A stretch of DNA of 64,000 nucleotides from Rhodopirellula bahusiensis (GCF_002727185.1 NZ_NIZW01000008.1:186001-250000), one strand, 5' to 3'; shown: positions 53,365 to 63,263, numbered from the stretch's first letter. Made by a program: numbers and translations. The notes: generated by a model from the sequence alone, not told the origin.

Positions 53365-54528
53365 ATGTCATTTCCCGCTAGCACAGCCAACGCGACTTCC
53401 TCCGGCGGTGTGATGGGCTTTCTCAGAAAGCTCAACTCGATCGAGGTGGGAGGCCCCAAACGCGGCGTCCCCAAAGGATGCGAGTCCACTCGCATTCCAC
53501 CGGTTGCGCTAGCGCAGTTGATGCGTTTGCTGTTGATGCTGCTTCAGAATGGACTGACGTTGCCCAAAGCACTCGGTTCGCTCGCGATGGACAACTCCAA
53601 TCGCAAGTACAGCAGCGTGCTGATGAAGATGCGAAGCACGATCATGGCTGGCGGATCGATCAGCGACGCGATGGCTCGCTATCCGCGAACGTTCAACAAG
53701 ATGCAGGTTCAGCAGGTCCGATTGGGCGAACGCAGTGGTTCGCTGGAGATGGCTCTGATGCGTGTTTGCGAGCAAGTTGAACGCAAAGTTGCCCTTCGCA
53801 AACGAATCTTCAAGAAGATCAGCTACCCGGTTTTGATCAGCGTCGCGGGTCTGGGATTGATGGTGTTCATGTGCGTCGTCGTCGTTCCCGAATTTGAAAC
53901 CGTTTACACCGCCAGCGGAGTTGATCTGCCACCTGTGACCCAGTTCGTCACTGGTTTGAGTCGTTTCATGCTGACGAAGGGATTGCTGGTATTTCCTCTC
54001 GGATTTGTCGCAATTGTCCTGTGGATCTGCGGTCGCCGGAATCCAAGAATTGCCGCCAAGATGGACGCGGTGTTCCTGCGGATCCCCGTTGTCGGACCAT
54101 GGCTTCGGGACGCTGCCGTTTTGCAGTTCATTGAAGCCACCTCCGCGATGGTTCAGTGTGGGTACAAACCCATCGAAGCAATCGAAGTCGCTTCGACCTG
54201 CGTCAGAAATCGCTGCGTACGAAGTGCGATCGAAGACATTAACCATGGTGTGCGCCGCGGCGAAAAGCTGAGCGTCGAACTTGGTCGGTACGAACGGTTC
54301 TTTCCACCGACCTTGTGCCAGTTGATCGGCGTTGGTGAACAATCGGGCGAGTTCGCTCGTTCGCTGCAAGGCACCTGCGATCACCTGCGTGAACGTCTGG
54401 AGTCTCGGATCGAAGCTTCCGTTGGAATGCTCGAACCAATTCTTACGATCTCATTGGCGGTGATGATCGGCGGCATGGTGCTGTCGATCTACACGCCGAT
54501 GTTCCACATGTTTGAAGTGCTTGAATGA
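53365..54528 (+). CDS. GspF/PilC inner-membrane platform protein
   Basis: 387 residues. Two GspF domains (QLMRLLLMLLQNGLTLPKAL; FIEATSAMVQCGYKPIEAIEV) separated by membrane helices (VLISVAGLGLMVFMCVVVVP; VFPLGFVAIVLWIC) and a C-terminal helix pair (LTISLAVMIGGMVLSIY). It links the ATPase to the pseudopilus. A 4-bp overlap (ATGA) joins the pseudopilin gene. Confidence 0.93.
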   Translation: MSFPASTANATSSGGVMGFLRKLNSIEVGGPKRGVPKGCESTRIPPVALAQLMRLLLMLLQNGLTLPKALGSLAMDNSNRKYSSVLMKMRSTIMAGGSISDAMARYPRTFNKMQVQQVRLGERSGSLEMALMRVCEQVERKVALRKRIFKKISYPVLISVAGLGLMVFMCVVVVPEFETVYTASGVDLPPVTQFVTGLSRFMLTKGLLVFPLGFVAIVLWICGRRNPRIAAKMDAVFLRIPVVGPWLRDAAVLQFIEATSAMVQCGYKPIEAIEVASTCVRNRCVRSAIEDINHGVRRGEKLSVELGRYERFFPPTLCQLIGVGEQSGEFARSLQGTCDHLRERLESRIEASVGMLEPILTISLAVMIGGMVLSIYTPMFHMFEVLE

Positions 54529-54884
54529 TGCTTGACCGATCCTTCATCCAATCATCGCATCGGAGCGGTGCTCGCCGCGCCGCGTTCAGCATTTTGGAGA
54601 TCATCGTGGCGCTCACGATTGCAACCTTGTTCGCGATGACAGGGTTGGCGTTCATCCAAACGCACGGCGAGACCGCGAAATCACGTGCCTGCGAAGGCCA
54701 TCGGTCGATGTTGCAACGCGATGTCGAGTTGTACGAGCACGAGACCGGACGCTCGCCCGGTCGAACCCTGCGGGAATTGGCCGATGAAGATTACACCGGC
54801 CCGAACATGCCAACGTGCCCCACGTCGGGGAATGCGTACGCATTGGATGGCGGCGATGTGACCTGCCCCACCCACGGCAAATGA
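54525..54884 (+). CDS. Pseudopilin (GspG-like)
   Basis: 119 residues. A leader RSGARRA and FSILEIIVALTIATLFAMTG correspond to the prepilin cleavage site and hydrophobic helix; the residue before the Phe is Ala rather than Gly and the +5 Glu is kept. A short soluble part with CPTSGNAYALDGGDVTCP contains a likely disulfide. It is shorter than typical GspG. The next gene on the minus strand begins its stop directly at 54885. Confidence 0.82.
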   Translation: MMLDRSFIQSSHRSGARRAAFSILEIIVALTIATLFAMTGLAFIQTHGETAKSRACEGHRSMLQRDVELYEHETGRSPGRTLRELADEDYTGPNMPTCPTSGNAYALDGGDVTCPTHGK

Positions 54885-55634
54885 TCAGCGAATGGAGATC
54901 GCTGTTTGCAACGGACGCAGCACACTGTCGATCAAATACTCATCGACCAAGTCGCGGCAAAGTTGAGATAATCGTGTGAACTCATCCGCGTAATTTTCCT
55001 TGGCACCCAAGGAATCATAACGCCGGACCATCATGTAGACGCTCAGTTGTTCTTCCGAGAACTCACCAGTTCGAATTTGGAACGCACCGGTTCGTGATTC
55101 AAAGCTGATTCGGCACTGAGTCTTGCAGTCTTCATCGAGCGCAAACTGAACCACAGGTTCGTTGGACAGCAGTTTGCCATAAGGCAACTGGGTGAACTTT
55201 TCTAAACCCGGTGCGATGCCAATCGCTTCGGTCACGATCTCGTTGTGGTTGCCTTTGCAAACGAAGTCAAACCCGAGCATCACGGTCAACGCTTCGCAGT
55301 CCAACGGGCTGACTGACAACTCGTAGGGCACTAATTCCAAGACCGCTCGGTGCTGCTCGCAAGCGTCCTCGTACGTCGTCGGACTGACCATGCCACTGTT
55401 GATTCGCTTGGGTTCCACGGAGACCCAGCGATACGAACCGCTGTCTTTTTCCTTCTCTTCTTCCAGCACGTATTCGTCTTTTTCACGAGCGTAGAAGTTC
55501 GCCATCTTTGGGTAACGACGCTGGACCTGTTCAAAGTAATGCAGGACTGATTCGCGACCTTGCGGCAACTCCATTTCGGTGGACAGGTTCATGTTCACGT
55601 AATATTCGTCGCCGAATGTGCCGTAATCACTCAT
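54885..55634 (-). CDS. Conserved hypothetical protein
   Basis: 249 residues from ATG 55634. Alternating strands and helices, no signal peptide or membrane helix; contains ESVLHYFEQVQRRYPKMANF, then VMLGFDFVCKGNHNEIV. Looks like a planctomycete-restricted cytoplasmic protein. Convergent with the pseudopilin without a gap. Confidence 0.72.
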   Translation of the reverse strand: MSDYGTFGDEYYVNMNLSTEMELPQGRESVLHYFEQVQRRYPKMANFYAREKDEYVLEEEKEKDSGSYRWVSVEPKRINSGMVSPTTYEDACEQHRAVLELVPYELSVSPLDCEALTVMLGFDFVCKGNHNEIVTEAIGIAPGLEKFTQLPYGKLLSNEPVVQFALDEDCKTQCRISFESRTGAFQIRTGEFSEEQLSVYMMVRRYDSLGAKENYADEFTRLSQLCRDLVDEYLIDSVLRPLQTAISIR

Positions 55635-55893
55635 GTCGTTTTCACTCAATGAAAAAGATGGTTGACGGATGAACGCCAGGGAAGAGAACGTCCCGTTGTA
55701 GCCTTTGCCGATGACCTCGGCCAGACGCAACGGATCCTTCCCGGCGATCAGTGGGACAACTGCATTTTATCACCGCGAGCCAGTCCGTGAGGTGTCTCGT
55801 CGTGCGGTTTGCGCAAATGCGTTGTGTCCGGTTTGATGGCATTGCCTAAATCACGACGCGAAGAGGCGACCGTGAGTTCGCGGGGCGCCGCAT

Positions 55894-57699
55894 TCAGGCC
55901 GAGTGCGGGACGCCAGCCAAGTTGCCAATCGCGACATCGTTTTCTTCCATCTCATGGTCGCTGAGGCGGTACGGCAGGATCACCCAAAAGGTGCTCCCAC
56001 GCCCGAGTTCGCTTTGGAAGTCGATTTCGCCGCCCAAGAGCACGGCAAGTTCCTTGACGATCGAAAGTCCCAACCCCGTACCTGCGAATTCGCGAGTCAG
56101 GCCATCGCCATCGAGCACCTTTTTACTCTGACGAAATTTCTGAAAGATGATCGGTTGGTCTTCGTCCGCCACGCCCACTCCCGTGTCGGTCACCGAAAGT
56201 CGGAAGCGATCGTTGTGCAGATCGACCACGCGAACCGTGATCATGCCTCCCTCCGGAGTGAACTTGATCGCGTTGCTGAGCAAGTTGTTGATGATCTGGC
56301 CGAGCTTGTTGGGGTCCTGAAACGCCACCGGCAGATCATCGGGAACTTCCACCGACAACGAGATGTTCTTGTCTTCGGACAGCGACTGAATCATGTCGCA
56401 CTGAGCCCCAACCAATCGTGACAATTGGAACTCACTGCGGCGGACTTCCATCTTGCCAGCTTCCACTTTGGCCAAATCCAAGATGTCGTTGATCATCTCC
56501 AAAAGCAGACGACCGCTCTTTTGAATGTTGGACGCATAGCGACGTTGCTTTTCCGACAGCGAATCGATGCCCTGCAGGACCTCGGAGAATCCGATGATGC
56601 TATTCAGCGGCGTGCGAAGTTCGTGACTCATGTTGGCCAAGAAATCCGTCTTCAATCGGTTGGCTTCGTAGAGTTGCAAGTTCAACTGCGCAAACTGGTC
56701 GACCCGCGCGTCGAGTTCTCGGTTGACGCTTTGCAATTGAGTCTGTGTTTCGGTCAGGTGACGAAGCATCCGGTTGAAGGCATCCGCCAATTCACGGAAC
56801 TCATCGTCAGTTGAAATGTTGGCTCGTTGGTTGGTGTCGCCGTGCGTGATCGCGTCACTGACGTCACGCAGGTGCAGCAGCGGTTGCAAAACCAAGTAAC
56901 GAACAATCGCGTGCAGCACAAACAAAGTCACCGCGACAATGAACATTGCGATGGAAACCACGATGGCTCGAATGCCCGTCATGTCCTTGACGATCTTGTC
57001 GTCGGGCATGCTGATGCGTTTGACTCGGTACGGCAGTTGGGCAGCTAACTTTGCGGGGTCTTCGTCTTTGGAGAGCGAAATGATTTCGCCGCTGGGGCCA
57101 TGGCACGGAACACAGTCGGTGGTCATGAAGACAGGTTCGTAGTAGACGTAGCGACCGTTAGTGGGGCCAAGTTCGTCGAAGACGGGACGGTTGGCGGGAC
57201 CGATTCGGCTCATCGCTGCGTCGTCGGCCAAGTCCACCGCTTTGCTTAGGTCAATCGGATCTCCAGACAGCAACCTTTCCAGGCGAGAGCGAAACTGTGG
57301 TTCCAGTGTTCGAAGCAGTTGCAGTTCGCTCGGATCGGTGGGCTGAGTCGGAGCGGAGAGGTTTTCAAAGGGTTGCGGGTCCTCGAGTCCCAGGATGTCG
57401 AACTCGATGTCTTGACTAAGCAATTGCGAACGGAGGTCAGCGATCGTTTGCTGAGTCATCTCGAGTTTGTTCTCAGGCAGATGTTCGGTGTACGTGGCCG
57501 CCGCGTGAATCAGCATCATCTCCGTCGCCGCCGCGTCGCGAGCTTGTTGCTGGGTCGTGCTGCTGACCCAGCGATCTGCCAGCAGGAACACCATGCAGAA
57601 TGCTCCGCACATCAACACGACCAGCGCCGAGCCAAAGAACAGCAAGCATTTGCGTTCCAGACTCATCGATGAGAACAGGCTTTGGATGAACCTCAGCAT
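55894..57699 (-). CDS. Haem-binding sensor histidine kinase
   Basis: 601 residues. A transmembrane helix (LLFFGSALVVLMCGAFCMVFLL), a periplasmic Tll0287/DUF3365-like sensor with the c-type haem motif CVPCH, a second helix (AIVVSIAMFIVAVTLFVLH), HAMP, a coiled linker, HisKA with SHELRTPLN, and HATPase with NLLSNAIKF, DTGVGV and GTGLGL. It senses redox or gas through haem and phosphorylates an unknown partner; none is adjacent. Confidence 0.92.
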   Translation of the reverse strand: MLRFIQSLFSSMSLERKCLLFFGSALVVLMCGAFCMVFLLADRWVSSTTQQQARDAAATEMMLIHAAATYTEHLPENKLEMTQQTIADLRSQLLSQDIEFDILGLEDPQPFENLSAPTQPTDPSELQLLRTLEPQFRSRLERLLSGDPIDLSKAVDLADDAAMSRIGPANRPVFDELGPTNGRYVYYEPVFMTTDCVPCHGPSGEIISLSKDEDPAKLAAQLPYRVKRISMPDDKIVKDMTGIRAIVVSIAMFIVAVTLFVLHAIVRYLVLQPLLHLRDVSDAITHGDTNQRANISTDDEFRELADAFNRMLRHLTETQTQLQSVNRELDARVDQFAQLNLQLYEANRLKTDFLANMSHELRTPLNSIIGFSEVLQGIDSLSEKQRRYASNIQKSGRLLLEMINDILDLAKVEAGKMEVRRSEFQLSRLVGAQCDMIQSLSEDKNISLSVEVPDDLPVAFQDPNKLGQIINNLLSNAIKFTPEGGMITVRVVDLHNDRFRLSVTDTGVGVADEDQPIIFQKFRQSKKVLDGDGLTREFAGTGLGLSIVKELAVLLGGEIDFQSELGRGSTFWVILPYRLSDHEMEENDVAIGNLAGVPHSA

Positions 57700-58021
57700 G
57701 AGTTTCCAGGGCAGTACCCCGATTCAATAAGAAAGGTCAAAACCTGTTCCGCGAGACGGAGAAGAGTGGAATGTGAAAGCCCCATTTTGCCTAAAATGGC
57801 AGGCTGCGACGAGACGAATCGGGCGATTCGTGCTCGGGACCAGCCGTTTTAACCGGTTTTTTTGGAAATGCTTGCCTCCGATGGCACGGAGATTGGTCCG
57901 TAAATCGCTGCAGAAATGCTTGTTTGGCCCCCTGGCCACAACTAGGATGCGAGACTAATTCACGATCCCGTACGATCACATTTCGCCTCCTGTTTTCCCG
58001 CCTTCTGACTCTGAGAATACG
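57700..58021. other. Divergent intergenic region
   Basis: About 320 bp between the sensor kinase start and the SHD1 protein start. It must contain both promoters. The palindrome AACCGGTT followed by T-run is present near 57850; otherwise nothing stands out. Confidence 0.4.
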
Positions 58022-59545
58022 ATGAATCGTTCCCTTCGCCTCGCACTGCAGTGGACGTTGGTGGTCTGCATGATCGCCATTTTGAGCGTGAGTCCCGCTT
58101 CGGCCGGATGGCTGCTGAAGCGAATTCACAGCAAAAATGCTGACTGCTGCGAAATCGCGACGGACACCTGCTGCACCGCTCCAGAGCCTGTTTGCTGTGT
58201 CCCCGCACCCGAACCAACTTGTTGTGAACCCGCACCGATCAGCTGCGAACCAGCTCCGACCTGCTGCGGCAGTGTTGAAATCGTTCCCGCACCCGTCGTT
58301 TCCGACGCTTGCTGTGGTTCGGTCGTGGCACCGATCAGCGAAGGCATCGTCATCGAACAACCGATCTACGGCGATTCAACCGTCGTTCCTATGATCGAAG
58401 GGGAAGTGATCGAGGGCGGCATCATCGAAGCTCCCGCCATGCCAGCCGAAGATTCGACAGACGTCGCTCCACCCACACCTGCTGAACCAGCGACGGAAGA
58501 GCCGTTCGTTGAGCCTCAAGCGGATCCGGCTGCCAACGCCGAAGCGGAAGACGCGATGCCGATCGAAGAGCCAGCTGAAGAAGCACCGGTTGTCGAGCCA
58601 CCAGCTGAAGAGCCACCAGCCGAAGAACCAGTGATGGAAGAACCTGCTGTTGAGGAACCTGTCGCAGAAGAGCCAGCAGTCGAAGAACCAACCGAGGATC
58701 TGTTCCCCGCTGACGACAACCCGTTCCCGCAAGACGCACCCGCGGAAGAAACTCCTGGCTTCGACATGCCAGTCGAAGAAGCACCGGCTGAGGAAGCTCC
58801 CGCCGACGACGCGTTTGGCGATCTGTTTGGTGGCGAAGCGGAGATGCCCGCCGAGCCTGCGACCCCAGACGTCGAAGCTCCGGAAACTCAATCGGTCGAT
58901 GACCTATTTGGTGGCGACGCTGCTCCTGCGGATCCCGTGATGCCGGAAGCTCCGATCGAAGAAGCTCCCGCCGCCGATGCCTTTGGCGATCTGTTCGGTG
59001 GCGAAGCGGAAGCACCTGCCGACATGCCCGCCGACCAACCAGCCGACGATGGCTTTGGTGATTTGTTTGGCGGTGAAGCGGAAGCTCCCGTTGAAGAAGC
59101 GATGCCAGAAGAAAGTGGCTTGGACGGATTGTTCGACGACGCTGCTCCTGCCGAAGAGGCTCCCGCGGACGGCGGCTTGGACGACCTGTTCGGTGATCCA
59201 CCAGCCGAAGACACCTCGGAGTCTGCGATCGACGATCTGTTCGGCCAAAGCAAGCAGCAACTGGCCGACTCGGAAGTCACGCAAGTCGTGACTGAAAAGA
59301 AGGTCGCCAAGACCGTCGACGTTTTGGACAGCACCAAGACTCGTACCTGGATCGACAACACTGGCAACTGGGGCACCGACGGTCGATTGGTCGAAGTTCG
59401 TGAAAACGAAATTCAGATCCTGAAATCGAATGGCCGCACCTGCACCGTTCCGATGGAACGACTCAGTGAAGCCGATCGATCGTACGTCGATTCCATTCGT
59501 GCCCAAGTCAGCGAACTATTGTTCGCGATGGCTTCGGTCGACTGA
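58022..59545 (+). CDS. Exported Cys-rich/acid-repeat protein with SHD1 domain
   Basis: 507 residues. Signal peptide (LQWTLVVCMIAILSVSPASA), then a Cys-rich stretch of CC pairs with Pro (TCCEPAPISCEPAP), a long Pro/Glu repeat region, and about five DDLFGGEAEAP-type repeats. The C-terminus (RTWIDNTGNWGTDGRLVEV, then TVPMERLSEADR) is an SHD1 (SLA1 homology 1) domain, found in planctomycete surface proteins. It is probably a cell-envelope protein. Ends in a strong terminator. Confidence 0.85.
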   Translation: MNRSLRLALQWTLVVCMIAILSVSPASAGWLLKRIHSKNADCCEIATDTCCTAPEPVCCVPAPEPTCCEPAPISCEPAPTCCGSVEIVPAPVVSDACCGSVVAPISEGIVIEQPIYGDSTVVPMIEGEVIEGGIIEAPAMPAEDSTDVAPPTPAEPATEEPFVEPQADPAANAEAEDAMPIEEPAEEAPVVEPPAEEPPAEEPVMEEPAVEEPVAEEPAVEEPTEDLFPADDNPFPQDAPAEETPGFDMPVEEAPAEEAPADDAFGDLFGGEAEMPAEPATPDVEAPETQSVDDLFGGDAAPADPVMPEAPIEEAPAADAFGDLFGGEAEAPADMPADQPADDGFGDLFGGEAEAPVEEAMPEESGLDGLFDDAAPAEEAPADGGLDDLFGDPPAEDTSESAIDDLFGQSKQQLADSEVTQVVTEKKVAKTVDVLDSTKTRTWIDNTGNWGTDGRLVEVRENEIQILKSNGRTCTVPMERLSEADRSYVDSIRAQVSELLFAMASVD

Positions 59546-59603
59546 GGTGGAGTTGGCCCTGATCGAGCTTGCTCGACGTCGAAAACTTCGCACCTGAAAC
59601 ACC

Positions 59604-59641
59604 AAACGCCTGGCAGCCTCTGAGCTGCCGGGCGTTTTTTT
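59604..59641 (+). terminator. Intrinsic terminator
   Basis: AACGCC-t-GGCAGC pairs with GCTGCC-g-GGCGTT around a short loop, then TTTTTT. It follows the SHD1 gene by about 60 bp. Confidence 0.88.
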
Positions 59642-59815
59642 GATTGGTGCTCAAGCTTGGACCGGACTCAGCCGAATAGAACGGTATCAGCGATTGAATT
59701 CGCTTTGAGCAAGAAAGAGTCTTCGAGGATGGTCGGGCTTGACGAAAAAGCACGGGTTTCCTAACTTGCTCAGCTTGTGCAACAGTCAGTCTTTGACCGG
59801 CTCGAAGCACGTGAA

Positions 59816-59888
59816 GGCGACGTGGCCAAGTGGCTAAGGCGAAGGATTGCAAATCCTTTATTCGTGGGTTCGAATCCCACCGTCGCCT
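59816..59888 (+). tRNA. tRNA-Cys (GCA)
   Basis: GGCGACG acceptor pairs with CGTCGCC; anticodon loop TTGCAAA gives GCA; TTCGAAT T-loop; discriminator T. No encoded CCA. Confidence 0.95.
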
Positions 59889-59996
59889 CTGATGATCGCG
59901 AGTGGCTTTTGAAGCGCGGCCCTTCTCAAGGGACCGAAACAGGGCTACGATCATCGTTCCAAATGGGAGAGATTGAGCGTTAGCCAACTCACCCAC

Positions 59997-60069
59997 GCCC
60001 TTGTAGCTCAGTTGGTAGAGCAACGGACTCTTAATCCGTGGGTCCTAGGTTCGAGCCCTAGCGGGGGCA
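59997..60069 (+). tRNA. tRNA-Lys (CTT); probable att site of second island
   Basis: GCCCTTG pairs with CGGGGGC, anticodon loop CTCTTAA gives CTT, T-loop TTCGAGC, discriminator A. The integrase gene begins 77 bp after its 3' end and points away. Confidence 0.95.
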
Positions 60070-60145
60070 CTAAGTTCAAAGAAGACGACACCCGAGGCGA
60101 CACCTCTGGGTAAAATCTGGCTTCTCTTTCTACGGAGCCAGAACA

Positions 60146-61321
60146 ATGACAAAGTCGTCGCAAGCTGCTGTTTTCCCGCTGTTCCGCCATCGGAACGGCC
60201 AGTGGGCCAAGAAGGTAAACGGAAAGCACCGTTACTTCGGTGCCGACCGTGATGAAGCCCTGAAAAGGTGGCTGGAAACCAAAGATGATCTCTTGGCGGG
60301 TGTCGAGCCGACGCCCGTTGCAGATTCGCCAACTATCGCCGAGTTGGCGAACCTTTACATCGACCGATGCCGACTCCGCGTCGAATCCGACGAGATGGCA
60401 GGGTCTACCGCCATCGAATACGAAAACGTCCTTCATCGGATGATTGGTTTCGTTGGTCGTGAGGCTCAACCGGCAACCTGGAAGCCGATCGACTTCGCCA
60501 AACTCAAAGAGCGTTTGCACGAACCAATCAAACGCACTGCGGGCCCCCGAGGTGGATTGAAGGGCAAATCGGTCAAACGCCGATCGGCAACGACGGTCGC
60601 GATCGACATCAGAGCGATCAAAGCGTTTCTGAACTGGTGTTCCAAATCAGCGTTAATCCCGCCGCCCCACTTTGGTCCAGACTTCGTTCCGCCAAGCCAA
60701 AAGAAGCTTCGCAAGGTGAAGCGGGAAAGCGGACGTCGTGATCTCTCGCCGGCGGATATCCTCTCGATCATCGAATCTGCGTCAGTGAACCTGAAGCCAC
60801 TGATTTTCCTTGGAATCAATGCTGGCATCGGCAACAAGGATCTTTCGCTTTTTACTCTCGATCGACTGCCGGAGATGACCGGCGACGTATGGATCGACTA
60901 TCCGCGAAACAAAACGGAAGCCGACCGCCGTTTCTGCTTGTGGCCGGAAACCCGCGATGCGATTGCAACTTATCTCGCCAAGCGACCCGGGCCGGCTGGT
61001 TCATCGAACACCAACTTGGTTTTCCTGACGCGACAAGGCAGTGCGTGGGTCCGCGGTGATGGCAGCAGCCGTATGGATGCGATTGGCCAGGCATTCAAGA
61101 AGGCAAGGACCGATGCAGGCGTTGAACGTGGGACGTTTTATGACCTTCGCCGAACGTTTCAGACTGTCGCAAATGAGACCGGAGACTTTCAAGCCGCTCG
61201 TTTGGTGATGGGGCACAGTTCGCACGCCAACGACATGACCGACCGATACACGCAGGCGATCGGCGATGATCGAATCCGTCGCGTTATTAATCATGTTCGA
61301 GAATGGTTGTATGCATCATGA
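60146..61321 (+). CDS. Tyrosine integrase of second island
   Basis: 391 residues. An N-terminal arm domain (PLFRHRNGQWAKKVNGKHRYFG) and core-binding domain precede a catalytic domain with altered first box (NAGIGNKDLSLF, Asn in place of the usual Arg), then LRRTFQT for the second Arg, and MGHSSHANDMTDRYTQAI for His and Tyr. The variant first box is known to me from planctomycete integrases. Its stop overlaps the next start (ATGA). Confidence 0.9.
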   Translation: MTKSSQAAVFPLFRHRNGQWAKKVNGKHRYFGADRDEALKRWLETKDDLLAGVEPTPVADSPTIAELANLYIDRCRLRVESDEMAGSTAIEYENVLHRMIGFVGREAQPATWKPIDFAKLKERLHEPIKRTAGPRGGLKGKSVKRRSATTVAIDIRAIKAFLNWCSKSALIPPPHFGPDFVPPSQKKLRKVKRESGRRDLSPADILSIIESASVNLKPLIFLGINAGIGNKDLSLFTLDRLPEMTGDVWIDYPRNKTEADRRFCLWPETRDAIATYLAKRPGPAGSSNTNLVFLTRQGSAWVRGDGSSRMDAIGQAFKKARTDAGVERGTFYDLRRTFQTVANETGDFQAARLVMGHSSHANDMTDRYTQAIGDDRIRRVINHVREWLYAS

Positions 61322-62145
61322 AAGATGGTTGGGAATTCGAAGACCAGATCGAAATGAGCGAGCGAATTACTGAGACAGTTCGTCAAATCGTCTGGACGCT
61401 GCGTTCAGAACCTGACGCTGTTTCAGTGGAGCTTCTTGCGTCTCACTTTATTGAATTTCGGAACTTAGTGCTTTCGCCTTCGATGACCAAAATGATGAAA
61501 CGCCAGCACAAAATCTGGTCATCAAGTGAAGGTCGAATCGACTTGAACGAATCGTTCAAGGTCGGAGTTCAGGCGACAGTGGACACGTTCATATTGGTGC
61601 GACAATCGAGAGAAGGTGATCTTGACTGGTCAAAAGCCAGGATGGCCGCGAAAGACTTTCTATTCGCCATTGGCGAGCTCAGGAAGTTCACAATTCAATG
61701 TCGCTCGCTAGCGGATGGGATAACTGAAAAGGAAGCGTCTCGCCGGATCGAAGTCCAACGCGACATTCGGTTGGCGAAGGTGGATCCGAGCGGTGTTCAG
61801 TACGGCCAAGAATCAAAAGAAGTGGACGACTCAACGCAAAATTTGCTGGAAGAATGGCCAACGCGGAGGAAAGACAATTGGCCAAGACCGCTGGCCGAAA
61901 AAGTCCGAGAGCTACGATTGAGTGGCGAAACTTGGCAGGACGTCAAGCGACACCTTCGCCAAATAGACCTGGAACAACTCCCGAGAAAGTACCAGAACAA
62001 TCCGATACCCAAAACTTGGCCGAGCAGGCAGATTCAGGATCGCTGGATTGGGATGTTGAACAGCATTGAGCAATTCGAACGCCTACAGTCGAACAAAGCT
62101 GAGCACGAGATGAGCAAAGAAGTTTTTGGAGAGAAAACCGAATGA
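61318..62145 (+). CDS. Hypothetical protein coupled to the integrase
   Basis: 275 residues from ATG 61318, overlapping the integrase by 4 bp. Helical in the first half; a Trp/Arg-rich region (EEWPTRRKDNWPRPLAEKVRELRLSGETWQDV) in the second could be an HTH. No family recognised. The coupling suggests a role in integration. Confidence 0.65.
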   Translation: MKDGWEFEDQIEMSERITETVRQIVWTLRSEPDAVSVELLASHFIEFRNLVLSPSMTKMMKRQHKIWSSSEGRIDLNESFKVGVQATVDTFILVRQSREGDLDWSKARMAAKDFLFAIGELRKFTIQCRSLADGITEKEASRRIEVQRDIRLAKVDPSGVQYGQESKEVDDSTQNLLEEWPTRRKDNWPRPLAEKVRELRLSGETWQDVKRHLRQIDLEQLPRKYQNNPIPKTWPSRQIQDRWIGMLNSIEQFERLQSNKAEHEMSKEVFGEKTE

Positions 62146-62281
62146 TTTGCAATGCCTTCGATGCTCGACTTTAAAAGTTGAGCATGAGTCAAGCGAACTC
62201 AAGATTGACTAGTGAGCGGAGCCTCCCCAACAATCACAAACGTAGTTAATTAAAGCTTTCTTGTCTTTCGAGGCTATTGCC

Positions 62282-62587
62282 ATGCAGGCCACCGCGGACC
62301 ATCCGACACGCGATATCGAATCAAACATCACACTCATGAGTACCGGCGACGTCGCCAGGCAGACGGGTTGGTCAATCACGAAGGTGAGAAATCTTTGTGA
62401 GTCAGGGCGATTGCCAGCGATTAACACCGGCACTGGCAAGCGAAATGTATGGGAGGTCCGCCAACGTGACCTCAACGCGTTCTTAACGCCAGCCGCTCGC
62501 GGTAGTGCTGAAAGTTCAAAGCCGCTTCAGTCACTGCAGCGAAACGGAAGAAAGCGGATTGACCGATCGGTGCCGCAGATTTTCTGA
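62282..62587 (+). CDS. MerR/excisionase-type HTH protein
   Basis: 101 residues from ATG 62282 (ATG 62336 possible). TGDVARQTGWSITKVRNLCESGRLPA is a winged-helix excisionase/MerR motif. It probably is the directionality factor of the second island's integrase. Confidence 0.8.
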   Translation: MQATADHPTRDIESNITLMSTGDVARQTGWSITKVRNLCESGRLPAINTGTGKRNVWEVRQRDLNAFLTPAARGSAESSKPLQSLQRNGRKRIDRSVPQIF

Positions 62588-62627
62588 CCCGCGCGACCAA
62601 CAACCACCCAGGCCGACCGACCAACGG

Positions 62628-62669
62628 AAGCCGACATCACACCTCCACGGTGCCGGTGTCGGCTTTTTT
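62628..62669 (+). terminator. Intrinsic terminator
   Basis: AAGCCGACA pairs with TGTCGGCTT, ending in TTTTTT, 41 bp past the HTH stop. Confidence 0.75.
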
Positions 62670-62816
62670 CGTGGGCGGCTGGCAAGCGAAAAAACGCCGC
62701 CTACAGCAGACGCGGCAGACGACGTTCAGTTTCAGTTTCTCGTTGAATTTGGTTGGCCACCGACCAACAAGAGACTAACCCCTCCGGCAACTCGATATCA
62801 CACGAAGGACACTCCC

Positions 62817-63263
62817 ATGGTAGCACTACCGCAGAAACAAGCAACGCAGACCCGATCCCGAATCAACCTTCCGCGATTCACACGACATCGAACGCAAAAA
62901 TCAAAACCGCGATCGAAACGAATCCGCGGCACCGGACTGTTGGCGGTTCACGACTCGACATTGGCCGCAGGATTCGAGGTCACACCGGTGATCAAACTCA
63001 TTCGAGATCGAACTGGCAGGTTCATTCCGTTTGGGCTGATGCGTGGCAGGATCACTCGACTCGACCGGCATTCATCGCAAAATGGGTACTACTGTGGGCT
63101 GATCCATGTCGGCGATGACCCGCGTGAAATGGCGATGCGGCACCAACTGGACCTGCATCACATGACGACAGCTCTACTGTTCGCCCAACATGGATTTTGC
63201 GAAGAGACCCGAAACGATGAGCTTGATCTGCTCGACCTTTGTCCGGTTGCGGGAGGTCAATAG
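62817..63263 (+). CDS. Small hypothetical protein of second island
   Basis: 148 residues from ATG 62817. A basic N-terminus (RFTRHRTQKSKPRSKRIRG) precedes a strand-rich part (FEVTPVIKLIRDRTGRFIPFG) and a helical end. Function unknown. The next gene starts 38 bp later. Confidence 0.6.
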   Translation: MVALPQKQATQTRSRINLPRFTRHRTQKSKPRSKRIRGTGLLAVHDSTLAAGFEVTPVIKLIRDRTGRFIPFGLMRGRITRLDRHSSQNGYYCGLIHVGDDPREMAMRHQLDLHHMTTALLFAQHGFCEETRNDELDLLDLCPVAGGQ

